64,000 nt of DNA from Streptomyces radicis (GTDB lineage: Bacteria; Actinomycetota; Actinomycetes; Streptomycetales; Streptomycetaceae). The translations under genes were made by a program, and so were the position numbers. Every line of letters begins with the position of its first letter. Positions within the stretch are counted from its first letter, which is position 1. Where the stretch lies: assembly GCF_003626575.1 (NCBI RefSeq), contig NZ_RBDY01000020.1, positions 53,686-117,685 on the forward strand, in the 5' to 3' direction. Below the pieces are notes generated by a model. That model saw nothing but the letters and a program-made list of their open reading frames with translations. It did not search any database and was not told the origin of the DNA. Of this stretch, positions 8,063-16,894 are shown piece by piece.

Positions 8063-10474
8063 ATGACTTCCAGTGCTGACCTGGACCACGCGCGAACGCG
8101 GCACTCGTCGGAGCCTGACGCGCCGAGGGGGCTGGTGCCGGCGTCGGTGGGGCAGGAGGCGCTGTGGCTGGTCGATCAGCTGGGCGGCGGGTCGACGGAG
8201 TACTCGATGGTGTTCGCCTACGGCTTCCGTGGAGACCTGGTGGTGCCCGCTCTCGAGCGGGCGGTGAACCAGGTGGTGGCACGGCACGGGGCGCTGCGCA
8301 CGACCTTCGTGGAGGAGGACGGGAAGCCGCTCCAGAGGATCGCCGACGAGCCTCATGTGCGGCTCGTCGTCGAGGACGTGTCAGGGAACGACGCACTGCA
8401 CCACCGGCTGCTCCTGGAGGAGGAGCGCGCCTTCGACCTGGCGGCGGGCCCCCTGTTCAGGACCGGCCTCCTGAGGCTGACCGAACGTGAGCACGTCCTG
8501 CTCCTGGCCGTGCACCACGCGGTGTTCGACGGAGTCTCGCTCGACATCCTCCTGGACGAGCTGCGCGAGTTCTACGCGGCGGCGGTTGACGACCGTGCGC
8601 CTGACGTGGAGCCGTCGGTGGCGCAGTTCACGGACTTCGCGGTGGCGGAGCAGCAGTGGCTGCGGACCGAGGAGTGCGCGGAGCAGCTCGAGTTCTGGCT
8701 CCGCACCCTGGACGGTGCCGAGCCGCTGAGGGTGCCGACCGCCCGGCCCGAGTCGACGGTCGGGTCAGGCGCCGCCGATCTGGTGCAGTTCGAGGTGGAC
8801 CGGGAGGTCGGCGCGGGCCTGGAACGCCTGCTGACCCAGGAGCGGGCCACGCCGTTCATGTTTCTGCTCGCGGCGCACCACGTGGCGTTCGCCCGCGCCA
8901 CCGGGCAGCGGGACGGCGTGGTGGGCACTCCGATGGCGAACCGCCACGAAGCGGGGATGCGGGATGCCATCGGCTACTTCGTGAACATGGTGCCGCTGCG
9001 CGTCGATTCGACGGACGCCCGCAGTTTCCGTGACCTGTTGCGGCGGGTACGGGGGGTGTTCCTTGACGCGTACGAGAACCAGGACTATCCGTACGCACAG
9101 CTGGTGGCCGAGCTGCGGTCAGGGCCCGGCGGCCGGAAGGAGCTGTTCGACACCGCGCTGGCGATGGACTACAGCTCATCGGATCAGGAGGCGTGGCCCG
9201 GTGTCGAGGTCGCGCCCGTGGACACCGAGGGAGTCAGCGCGAAGTTCGACGCGTTGTTCTCGATCTACGCGACCGGGCGGGGCTTCGAGGGGGAGATCAG
9301 CTTCCGCACCGCCGTGCTCGACCGGCCGACGGTCGAGTCGCTCGCCGAGGACTTCGTGGCGATCCTGGGCAGGGCCGTCGCGCATCCCGACGTGGAGCTG
9401 GACGAGCTGCTGGCGCGGCCCGACGGGCGGCCCGACCGGACGCATGTGCCCGCACCTCGGGGCCGAGCCGACACCGAAGCCACCACCCCGGTGCTGCCCG
9501 GCGGGCCGGCCCTCCGCCGACCGCCGCGCAACGCCAGGGAAGAGATCCTGTGCGGGTTGTTCGCCGAGGTCCTGGAGGCCGAGGACGTCTGTATCGACGA
9601 CGACTTCTTCGACCTGGGCGGCCACTCGCTGCTGGCCGGACGCCTGGTGTCGCGGGCGCGGTCGGTCCTGGGCGTGGAGCTGGCCGTCCAGTGGCTGTTC
9701 GAGACTCCGACGGTGGAGGGTCTGGCCGGACGGCTGGACGACGGAGCGTCCGATTCACTGGCGGCCCTCCTTCCGCTGCGCGCGAAGGGGCACCTGGACC
9801 CGGTCTTCCTCCTGCCCCCGATCGGCGGGCTGAGCTGGTCCTATGCGAGGTTCCTGCCGTACATCCCGAAGGGGCGCCCGGTGTACGGCTTGCAGGCCAC
9901 CCGGTTCACCGGGGAGGTCGACCGGCCGGAGTCGGTCCGTGCGCTGGCCGAGACGTACCTCGAACTGATCCGCGACGTATGCCCTCATGGCTCGTGCTTC
10001 CTGATGGGATGGTCGTTCGGCGGCGTGGTCGCGCAGGAGATCGCCGTGCTGTTGGAGGCCTCGGGCGCCGAGGTCCGCAACCTGGTGCTGCTCGACGCCG
10101 TTCCCGCGGTCGGCGGGTCGACCGCGGGCGATGAGCTGTCCGAGGAACAGCTCGAGGCCATCGCGGAGTCGATCCGTGGAGCCGGCGGCGGCGCGTCCGG
10201 CGAGCTGACGGAGTCGGTGTTCAACGACCTTTCGGACATCGCGGCCCACTGTCTCGGTCTCCTGCGGGCCCACCGCTCGCGGAAGTACGGCGGGGGCGCG
10301 GTGAGCTTCGAGGCCGAGGAGACGGAGCCCGAACGCGACCGGGTCGGGGTCCGTTGGGCGGACCTCGTCGGCCGCGGGGTCGAGACCCACCCGCTGGACT
10401 GCGCCCACGGCGAGGTCATGGACGCCGCGGTGGTCCGGCGGATGGGTCCCGTCATCGCGGAGGCCGTGAAGTGA
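8063..10474 (+). CDS. Nonribosomal peptide synthetase, C-PCP-TE
   Basis: This 803-residue terminal subunit has a condensation domain at about 20-450 (HHAVFDGVS at 151-159), a carrier domain with DDDFFDLGGHSL (Ser522), and a thioesterase at about 560-800 with the nucleophile motif GWSFGG (Ser651) and a likely catalytic His in CAHGE. There is no adenylation domain, so its carrier must be loaded in trans, perhaps by the A domain at 615-3782 or by an enzyme outside the window. The ATG at 8063 follows GGGGGAG at the right distance; a GTG at 7985 would add 26 residues without a good ribosome binding site. The thioesterase would release the product by hydrolysis or cyclisation. Confidence 0.93.
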   Translation: MTSSADLDHARTRHSSEPDAPRGLVPASVGQEALWLVDQLGGGSTEYSMVFAYGFRGDLVVPALERAVNQVVARHGALRTTFVEEDGKPLQRIADEPHVRLVVEDVSGNDALHHRLLLEEERAFDLAAGPLFRTGLLRLTEREHVLLLAVHHAVFDGVSLDILLDELREFYAAAVDDRAPDVEPSVAQFTDFAVAEQQWLRTEECAEQLEFWLRTLDGAEPLRVPTARPESTVGSGAADLVQFEVDREVGAGLERLLTQERATPFMFLLAAHHVAFARATGQRDGVVGTPMANRHEAGMRDAIGYFVNMVPLRVDSTDARSFRDLLRRVRGVFLDAYENQDYPYAQLVAELRSGPGGRKELFDTALAMDYSSSDQEAWPGVEVAPVDTEGVSAKFDALFSIYATGRGFEGEISFRTAVLDRPTVESLAEDFVAILGRAVAHPDVELDELLARPDGRPDRTHVPAPRGRADTEATTPVLPGGPALRRPPRNAREEILCGLFAEVLEAEDVCIDDDFFDLGGHSLLAGRLVSRARSVLGVELAVQWLFETPTVEGLAGRLDDGASDSLAALLPLRAKGHLDPVFLLPPIGGLSWSYARFLPYIPKGRPVYGLQATRFTGEVDRPESVRALAETYLELIRDVCPHGSCFLMGWSFGGVVAQEIAVLLEASGAEVRNLVLLDAVPAVGGSTAGDELSEEQLEAIAESIRGAGGGASGELTESVFNDLSDIAAHCLGLLRAHRSRKYGGGAVSFEAEETEPERDRVGVRWADLVGRGVETHPLDCAHGEVMDAAVVRRMGPVIAEAVK

Positions 10475-10535
10475 CCCCGCGGGCCCCGTCCGCTTCGCCG
10501 TCAGGGCCAGGGGTCGGCGTGAGAGCCTGGGGCGC

Positions 10536-12536
10536 ATGAACCGGTTGGCTGGTGAGACCTCGCCGTATCTGCTCCAGCACGCGGACAACCCCGTGGACTG
10601 GTGGCCCTGGGGACCCGAGGCGTTCGACGAGGCGCGGCGGCGGGATGTGCCCGTGCTGCTCAGCGTGGGGTACGCGAGTTGTCACTGGTGTCATGTCATG
10701 GCGCGCGAGAGCTTCGAGGACGAGGCGCTCGCGGGCTATCTCAACGCCCACTTCCTGTCCGTCAAGGTGGACCGCGAGGAGCGGCCCGACGTCGACTCCG
10801 TCTACATGGACGCCGTGCAGGCGGCGACGGGTCAGGGCGGCTGGCCGATGACCGTGTTCATGACGGCCGAGGGCGAGCCGTTCTACTTCGGCACCTACTT
10901 CCCGCCCTCGCCGCGCGCCGGGCTGCCCTCGTTCCGGCAGCTGCTCGAAGGGGTGCACACCGCGTGGACCGACCGGCGCGACGAGGTCGCGGGGGTTGCG
11001 TCGCGCATCGCGCGCGAGCTGGCCGGGCGCGCGCTCGAGTACGGCGACGCGCGCCCGCCTGGGGCCGAGGACCTGGCGATGGCGGTCGGCGGGCTCGCGG
11101 GCGAGTTCGACGCGAAGCACGGGGGGTTCGGCGGGGCGCCGAAGTTCCCGCCGTCGTCCGCGCTGGCGTTCCTGCTGCGCCACCACGCGCGCACGGGCTC
11201 GGCGGACGCGCTGCGGCTCGCGGAGCGCACGTGTGACGCGATGGCGCGCGGCGGGATCTTCGACCAGCTCGGCGGCGGCTTCGCGCGGTACGCGGTGGAC
11301 GCGGCGTGGGAGGTGCCGCACTTCGAGAAGATGCTCTACGACAACGCCCTGCTCGGCCGCGTCTACACGCAGCTGTGGCGGATCACGGGAACGGACTGGT
11401 CGCGCCGGATCGCCCTGGAGACGGCCGACTTCGTGGTGCGCGAGCTGCGCACGGGCGAGGGCGGGTTCGCTTCGGCGCTCGACGCGGACAGCGAGGCCCC
11501 CGGCGGGGGCGGGCACGCCGAGGGCGCGTACTACACGTGGACGCCCGCGCAGCTGACCGAGGCGCTCGGCCCCGCGGACGCGGCGCTCGCGGCCGACGTG
11601 TTCGGCGTGGGCGCGGAGGGAACGCTGCGGCGGCCGGGCGCCGAGCCGCCCGCGGCGCTGCGCGAGCGGCTGCGCGCGGCGCGGGAGCGCAGGCCGCGGC
11701 CCGAGCGGGACGACAAGGTCGTGGCCGCGTGGAACGGCCTTGCCATCGCGGCGCTCGCGGAGACCGGCGCGTGCTTCGACCGCGCGGACCTGGTGGCGGC
11801 CGCGGTGGGCGCGGCCGAGCTGCTGTGCGCCGTGCACCTGGGCGCGAACGGCCGCCTCGCGCGCACCTCGCGCGACGGTCGCGCCGGGGCGAGCGCCGGG
11901 GTGCTCGAGGACTACGCGGATGTGGCCGAGGGGTTTCTCGCCCTGCACGCGGTGACGGGCGAACGCCGGTGGCTCGACCGGGCGGGGGCGCTGCTCGACG
12001 TCGTGCTCGCGCGGTTCGCGAGCGAGGACGGCGCGCTGTACGACACGGCCGACGACGCGGAGCGGCTGATCAGGCGCCCACAGGATCCGACGGACGGCGC
12101 GACCCCGGCGGGCTGGACGGCGGCGGCGGGCGCGCTGCTCTCGTATGCCGCGCACACCGGGAGCGACCGGCACCGTGGCGCGGCGGAGCGGGCGTTGGGC
12201 ATCGTCACGGCGCTGGGCACGCGGGCGCCGCGCTTCATCGGGTGGGGGCTCGCGGTCGCCGAGGCCGCGCTCGACGGGCCGCGCGAGGTCGCGGTGGTCG
12301 GCCCTGCGGACGACCCGGCCACGGCCGAGCTGCACCGGACGGCGCTGCGTGCGACGGCGCCTGGCGCGGTGGTGACGCGCGGCGCGCCCGACGCGGCGGA
12401 CCCGCCGCCCCTGCTGGCCGGGCGCCCGCTGCGCGACGGGCGCCCCACGGCGTATGTGTGCCGGGGCTTCGTGTGCGCGGCCCCGACGAACGACCCCGCC
12501 GAGCTGGCCGCGCAGCTGGCCCCCTCGGGGGCGTGA
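10536..12536 (+). CDS. DUF255 thioredoxin-fold / glycosidase-like protein (YyaL/SPATA20 family)
   Basis: This 666-residue protein starts with the conserved RLAGETSPYLLQHADNPVDW and has a thioredoxin-like CHWCHVM motif near residue 53 with REERPD after it, both family hallmarks. The C-terminal two thirds resemble an alpha/alpha-toroid (N-acylglucosamine 2-epimerase-like) fold. The biochemical function of the family is not settled. It begins 61 bp after the NRPS gene but is a widely conserved housekeeping gene, so it probably marks the right border of the peptide cluster. Confidence 0.9.
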   Translation: MNRLAGETSPYLLQHADNPVDWWPWGPEAFDEARRRDVPVLLSVGYASCHWCHVMARESFEDEALAGYLNAHFLSVKVDREERPDVDSVYMDAVQAATGQGGWPMTVFMTAEGEPFYFGTYFPPSPRAGLPSFRQLLEGVHTAWTDRRDEVAGVASRIARELAGRALEYGDARPPGAEDLAMAVGGLAGEFDAKHGGFGGAPKFPPSSALAFLLRHHARTGSADALRLAERTCDAMARGGIFDQLGGGFARYAVDAAWEVPHFEKMLYDNALLGRVYTQLWRITGTDWSRRIALETADFVVRELRTGEGGFASALDADSEAPGGGGHAEGAYYTWTPAQLTEALGPADAALAADVFGVGAEGTLRRPGAEPPAALRERLRAARERRPRPERDDKVVAAWNGLAIAALAETGACFDRADLVAAAVGAAELLCAVHLGANGRLARTSRDGRAGASAGVLEDYADVAEGFLALHAVTGERRWLDRAGALLDVVLARFASEDGALYDTADDAERLIRRPQDPTDGATPAGWTAAAGALLSYAAHTGSDRHRGAAERALGIVTALGTRAPRFIGWGLAVAEAALDGPREVAVVGPADDPATAELHRTALRATAPGAVVTRGAPDAADPPPLLAGRPLRDGRPTAYVCRGFVCAAPTNDPAELAAQLAPSGA

Positions 12537-12555
12537 GGGGCCGCTACCCCGCCGC

Positions 12556-13203
12556 CTACCCCGCCGCCTCCTCCACGCGCGGGGCCGAGTCCGCCAGGTC
12601 GTGCTCCAGGACGTCGAACGTGCGGTCGACGATGGCGCCGAGGTCGTCGCTCAGGTCGCGGGCGACCCAGTACAGCAGGGCCTCGCGCAGGCCGCCGAGG
12701 ACGGCGCCGAGGAAGACGCGCAGCTCCAGCTGGTCGGGCGCGGTGCCGGTGCGTTCGGCCAGGGCGTCGGTCATGCTGGCGCCCGAGGCGCTCAGGCCCT
12801 CGTCGAGGCGCGCGCGGAGCGCGGGAACGGTCGCGACGAGCCGCATGCGCCGCCTGATGTCCTCGACCGCCTCCTCCGTGTCGTAGATCTGCGCCAGGGT
12901 GGCGCGAATCGCCTCGCGCAGGGCGGTCAACGGGGGCTCGTGCGCCGGGCGCGCGCGGAAGAACACCTCCATCAGCGCGTCGTCCTCGTCCATGAGGACG
13001 ATGTCCTCCTTGGTCGGGAAGTACCGGAAGACCGTGCTGGGGGAGACCTCGGCCGCCTCCGCGATCTGGTCGATCGGGGTCGCGTCGTAGCCCTGCTCGG
13101 TGAACAGGCGGACGGCCGCGCGGCGGATGGCCTGCCGGGTGCGCAGCTTCTTGCGCTCGCGGAGGCTGATCTTGGCGACCGGGGGCGGGGTCATGGGCGC
13201 CAT
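12556..13203 (-). CDS. TetR-family transcriptional regulator
   Basis: This 215-residue protein has an N-terminal TetR helix-turn-helix: RERKKLRTRQAIRRAAV, then IDQIAEAAEVSPSTVFRYF and PTKEDIV. The C-terminal ligand domain ends in a run of predicted helices. The ATG at 13203 follows GGGGGA, and the gene overlaps the 3' end of the MFS gene by 13 bp, so translation is probably coupled. It most likely represses the MFS exporter operon through the imperfect inverted repeat at 14771-14792. Confidence 0.9.
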   Translation of the reverse strand: MAPMTPPPVAKISLRERKKLRTRQAIRRAAVRLFTEQGYDATPIDQIAEAAEVSPSTVFRYFPTKEDIVLMDEDDALMEVFFRARPAHEPPLTALREAIRATLAQIYDTEEAVEDIRRRMRLVATVPALRARLDEGLSASGASMTDALAERTGTAPDQLELRVFLGAVLGGLREALLYWVARDLSDDLGAIVDRTFDVLEHDLADSAPRVEEAAG

Positions 13204-14741
13204 TGTCGGCCATCCCCCGTGGGCCGGGCCAGGCTCTCCGCCCCGGCGGCATGGGGCGTTCCGCGGGGGAGCAGGAGCGCGGCGAGCGCCGCGGTGGCCA
13301 GCGCGGCCAGCGCGCACACGAACAGCGTGACGCTCATGCCGCGCAGGAACGCCTCGTCCGCCGACGCGATCAGCCGGGGCGCGCCGACGCGTTCGGCGAC
13401 GAGGTGGGCCGCGACGACCGACTCGCGCGCGGCGGCGGCCGCGTCGGGCGGCAGCCCGTCGGTGTCGACGGCGCCGCGGTAGGTCTGGGCGAGCAGGCTG
13501 CCGAGCAGCGCGACGCCAAGGGCGCTGCCCATCTGGCGCAGCGTCATCAGCAGCCCCGAGCCCGCGCCCGAGCGGTCGTCGGGGAGCGCGGCGACCGCGC
13601 CGTCCACGGCGGGCACCAGGGCGAGCCCGCCGCCGACGCCGATGACGGTGAGCCACGTCGCGGTGAGGGCGTAGCCGGTGTCCTCGGTGGTGGTGGACGC
13701 GAGCAGCCCCGCGAAGCACAGCAGCACCAGGCCCGTCGAGACGACGCCGCGCTGCCCGAAGAGCCGGACGAGCGGCGGGCACGCGCGGGCCGCCACGAGC
13801 GTGCCCGCCATCATGGGCGTCAGCCGCAGCCCGGTGGCGAACGCGTCGTGCCCGCGGACCACTTGGAGGTACTGCGGGACGACGAAGAGGAGCCCGGCGA
13901 ACGCGAAGCCGACAAGACCCGCGACCAGGCCGTTCCACGCGAAGCCCGGGGTGCGCAGCAGGTCGGTGGCGAGCAGGGGGTGGGGGCGGTCGCGCTCGCG
14001 CAGGACGAGCAGGGTGAGCATCGCGGCGGAGCCGAGCAGCGTGGCCGGCACGAGCGGGTCGGCCCAGCCGCGCCCGGGGCCCTCGATCAGGCCGAACACC
14101 AGCGCGCCGAGGCCGCCGACGCTCAGCAGCGCGCTCAGCGGGTCGAGGCGCGGGGCGGTCGGGTCGCGGCTCTCGGGCACCAGCAGCAGACAGGCCAGCG
14201 CGCCGACGGCCGCGAGCGGGACGTTGAGCAGCAGGATCGAGCCCCACCAGTGGTGGTCGAGCAGCCAGCCGCCGAGCACCGGGCCGAGCGGGAGGCTCGT
14301 CGCGAGGGCCGCGGCGAGGGTGGCGATGGCGCGGGCGCGCTCGTCGGGGGCGAAGAGGGTGGGTATGACCGCGAGGGCGAGCGGGGAGACCAGGGCGCCG
14401 CCGAGCCCCATCGACGCCCGGGCGGCGATGAGGACTTCGGGGCTCTGGGCGAAGGCGCCGAGCAACGAGGCCGACCCCAGGACGACGAGCCCGGCGACCA
14501 GCATGCGGCGCCTGCCGAAGCGGTCGCCGAGCAGCCCGGCCGGGAGCATCGTCGCGGCGAAGACGACGAGGAACGCGTCCACGATCCACTGCTGTTCGCC
14601 CGTGGAGGCGTCGAGCTCGACGGCCAGCGTGGGCAGCGCGACGTTGAGGATCGTGATGTCGAAGCCGAGCACCAGGACGGAGAGTGCCAGGGCGGCGAGG
14701 GCCCACCAGCGGCGCGGCGCGGGTGAGTTGGGGCCGGACAA
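13191..14741 (-). CDS. MFS drug exporter, DHA2 (14-TM) type
   Basis: This protein of about 516 residues has around 14 hydrophobic segments. It shows the MFS loop motif GDRFGRRRM between TM2 and TM3 and the antiporter motif LGPVLGGWL in TM5. It would export drugs or toxic metabolites using the proton gradient. The start is debatable: GGAGG overlaps the in-frame GTG at 14747, so I prefer the TTG at 14741, five bases downstream of that Shine-Dalgarno. It forms an operon with the downstream TetR gene. Whether it exports the nearby peptide is unknown. Confidence 0.9.
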   Translation of the reverse strand: MSGPNSPAPRRWWALAALALSVLVLGFDITILNVALPTLAVELDASTGEQQWIVDAFLVVFAATMLPAGLLGDRFGRRRMLVAGLVVLGSASLLGAFAQSPEVLIAARASMGLGGALVSPLALAVIPTLFAPDERARAIATLAAALATSLPLGPVLGGWLLDHHWWGSILLLNVPLAAVGALACLLLVPESRDPTAPRLDPLSALLSVGGLGALVFGLIEGPGRGWADPLVPATLLGSAAMLTLLVLRERDRPHPLLATDLLRTPGFAWNGLVAGLVGFAFAGLLFVVPQYLQVVRGHDAFATGLRLTPMMAGTLVAARACPPLVRLFGQRGVVSTGLVLLCFAGLLASTTTEDTGYALTATWLTVIGVGGGLALVPAVDGAVAALPDDRSGAGSGLLMTLRQMGSALGVALLGSLLAQTYRGAVDTDGLPPDAAAAARESVVAAHLVAERVGAPRLIASADEAFLRGMSVTLFVCALAALATAALAALLLPRGTPHAAGAESLARPTGDGRQWRP

Positions 14742-14770
14742 GGGCACCTCCGGGAGTCGCTGCTAATTGG

Positions 14771-14800
14771 TAGTGACTCTCAAAAGTGAGTAGCTGTCAA
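14771..14800 (-). promoter_or_regulatory. Promoter and putative TetR operator of the MFS operon
   Basis: On the minus strand a perfect -35 hexamer TTGACA lies at 14800-14795. Downstream, where the spacer and -10 would be, is an imperfect inverted repeat: TAGTGACT (14771-14778) and AGTGAGTA (14785-14792), 8-bp arms with two mismatches and a 6-bp spacer. This is a plausible operator for the co-transcribed TetR protein. Confidence 0.5.
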
Positions 14801-14839
14801 GAGGCGTGGGTCGCCATCCGATCCCCGGATGTGATGTGT

Positions 14840-14924
14840 CGCTCATATGAGCCCGACTGGACACACAAGAGAGAAGACGGCACCATCAGATGAGCGTTCC
14901 TCCTTGCGGATGAGCGCTCGCTCA
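14840..14924. promoter_or_regulatory. Repeated TGAGC/GCTCA palindromes upstream of pckG
   Basis: The 200-bp region before pckG contains a perfect 12-bp palindrome GCTCATATGAGC (14841-14852), a TGAGCG at 14891-14896, and TGAGCGCTCGCTCA (14911-14924), which has 6-bp arms and a 2-bp spacer. The shared half-site TGAGC(G) suggests one regulator with several sites. I cannot name it. Confidence 0.45.
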
Positions 14925-14950
14925 ACGACCCTCAACCCTCTGGAGCGAAC

Positions 14951-16813
14951 GTGACGCTGACCTCAGCAGCTCCCGTCGCCGCCCACGCCCCGACCCGGCA
15001 CCACAAGCTCGTCTCCTGGGTCGAGGAGATCGCCGCGCTGACCGAGCCCGACCGGGTGGTCTGGTGCGACGGCTCTCAGGAGGAGTACGACCGCCTGTGC
15101 GACGAGTTGGTCGCCAAGGGCACCTTTGTGAAGCTCGACCCCGACAAGCGCCCCGGCTCGTTCCACGCCGCGTCCGACCCCACGGACGTCGCCCGCGTCG
15201 AGGACCGCACCTTCATCTGCTCGGAGCGGGAGGAGGACGCGGGACCGACCAACCACTGGATGGACCCCGCGGAGATGCGGGAGACGTTCAGCGGGTCCGA
15301 CGGGCTCTTCCGCGGCGCGATGCGCGGGCGGACCATGTATGTGGTGCCGTTCTGCATGGGCCCTTTGGGCTCGCCGCTCTCCGCGCTCGGCGTGGAGATC
15401 ACCGATTCCGCCTATGTCGCCGTCGCCATGCGGACCATGACCCGGATGGGCGGCGCCGTTCTCGCGGAGCTCGGCACGGACGGGGCGTTCGTCCGCGCCG
15501 TGCACTCCGTCGGCGCGCCCCTGACCGAAGGGCGCGAGGACGTGCCCTGGCCGTGCAACCCCGTGAAGTACATCTCGCACTTCCCCGAGACCCGCGAGAT
15601 CTGGTCCTTCGGCTCCGGCTACGGGGGCAACGCCTTGCTGGGCAAGAAGTGTTACGCCCTGCGCATCGCCTCCGTCATGGCCAGGGACGAGGGCTGGCTG
15701 GCCGAGCACATGCTGATCCTCAAGCTCACCCCGCCCGACGGCGCCCCCGCCCGGTACATCGCGGCGGCCTTCCCCTCCGCCTGCGGCAAGACCAACCTCG
15801 CCATGCTCAGGCCCTCGCTCCCCGGCTGGCGCGTGGAGACGGTCGGGGACGACATCGCGTGGATGCGGTTCGGCGAGGACGGCCGACTCCACGCGATCAA
15901 CCCCGAGGCGGGCTTCTTCGGCGTCGCGCCCGGCACGGGCGAGCGCACCAACGCCAACGCCATGCGCACCCTGTGGGGGAACGCGGTCTTCACCAACGTC
16001 GCCCTCACCGACGAGGGCGACGTGTGGTGGGAGGGCATGACCGACGAGACCCCCGACCACCTCACCGACTGGCGCGGCAACGACTGGACGCCCGGCGGCG
16101 GCACCCCCGCGGCCCACCCCAACGCGCGGTTCACCGTGCCCGCCGCGCAGTGCCCGACGATCGCGCCCGAGTGGGAGGACCCCGCGGGCGTGCCCATCTC
16201 GGCGATCCTCTTCGGCGGGCGCCGCGCCACGGCCGTTCCGCTGGTCACCGAGTCGTTCTCGTGGCGGCACGGCGTCTTCCTCGGGGCCAACGTCGCCTCC
16301 GAGAAGACCGCGGCGGCCGAGGGCACGGTGGGCGAGCTGCGCCACGACCCGTTCGCCATGCTGCCGTTCTGCGGCTACCACATGGGGGACTACTTCGCGC
16401 ACTGGCTCGAGACCGGCGAACGCGCCGGTGCCGACGGGGCGTTGCCGAAGATCTACTACGTCAACTGGTTCAAGAAGGACGCCGATGGCGCGTTCGTCTG
16501 GCCCGGCTTCGGCGAGAACATCCGGGTGCTCAAGTGGATCGTCGAGCGCCTCGACGGGCGGGCCGACGGCGTCGAGACGCCCATCGGCGTGCTGCCGGCG
16601 CCCGGCGCGCTCGACATCGAGGGGCTCGGGCTGACCGACGAGCAGGTGGCGTTCCTGCTCGAGGTGGACCCCGACGTCTGGCGCCGGGAGGCCGAGCTGA
16701 TCCCCGACCACCTCAGGACGTTCGGCGACAGGACGCCCGACGGGCTCTGGGAGGAGCACAGGGCGCTGGTCGAGCGCCTTGAGCGGCTCGGCGACGGCCT
16801 CGGCGACGGCTGA
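14951..16813 (+). CDS. pckG: Phosphoenolpyruvate carboxykinase (GTP)
   Basis: This 620-residue cytosolic enzyme converts oxaloacetate and GTP to phosphoenolpyruvate, CO2 and GDP, the entry step of gluconeogenesis. Motifs include the kinase-1 P-loop PSACGKTN at about 273-281, GSGYGGNALLGKKC before it, and FGGRRATAVPLV and GENIRVLKWI further on, all typical of the GTP-dependent family. The length is normal. The GTG start follows GGAG with a 6-base spacer. It stands alone between the MFS operon and a convergent aminotransferase gene. Confidence 0.97.
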   Translation: MTLTSAAPVAAHAPTRHHKLVSWVEEIAALTEPDRVVWCDGSQEEYDRLCDELVAKGTFVKLDPDKRPGSFHAASDPTDVARVEDRTFICSEREEDAGPTNHWMDPAEMRETFSGSDGLFRGAMRGRTMYVVPFCMGPLGSPLSALGVEITDSAYVAVAMRTMTRMGGAVLAELGTDGAFVRAVHSVGAPLTEGREDVPWPCNPVKYISHFPETREIWSFGSGYGGNALLGKKCYALRIASVMARDEGWLAEHMLILKLTPPDGAPARYIAAAFPSACGKTNLAMLRPSLPGWRVETVGDDIAWMRFGEDGRLHAINPEAGFFGVAPGTGERTNANAMRTLWGNAVFTNVALTDEGDVWWEGMTDETPDHLTDWRGNDWTPGGGTPAAHPNARFTVPAAQCPTIAPEWEDPAGVPISAILFGGRRATAVPLVTESFSWRHGVFLGANVASEKTAAAEGTVGELRHDPFAMLPFCGYHMGDYFAHWLETGERAGADGALPKIYYVNWFKKDADGAFVWPGFGENIRVLKWIVERLDGRADGVETPIGVLPAPGALDIEGLGLTDEQVAFLLEVDPDVWRREAELIPDHLRTFGDRTPDGLWEEHRALVERLERLGDGLGDG

Positions 16814-16894
16814 GCCGACCGGGCGCGGACGCGCGTGGCGAGGGGCCTCGGCTCGATGGAGCGCCGGGGCCCTGGTCCGCGTCGGTGGCCGCCG

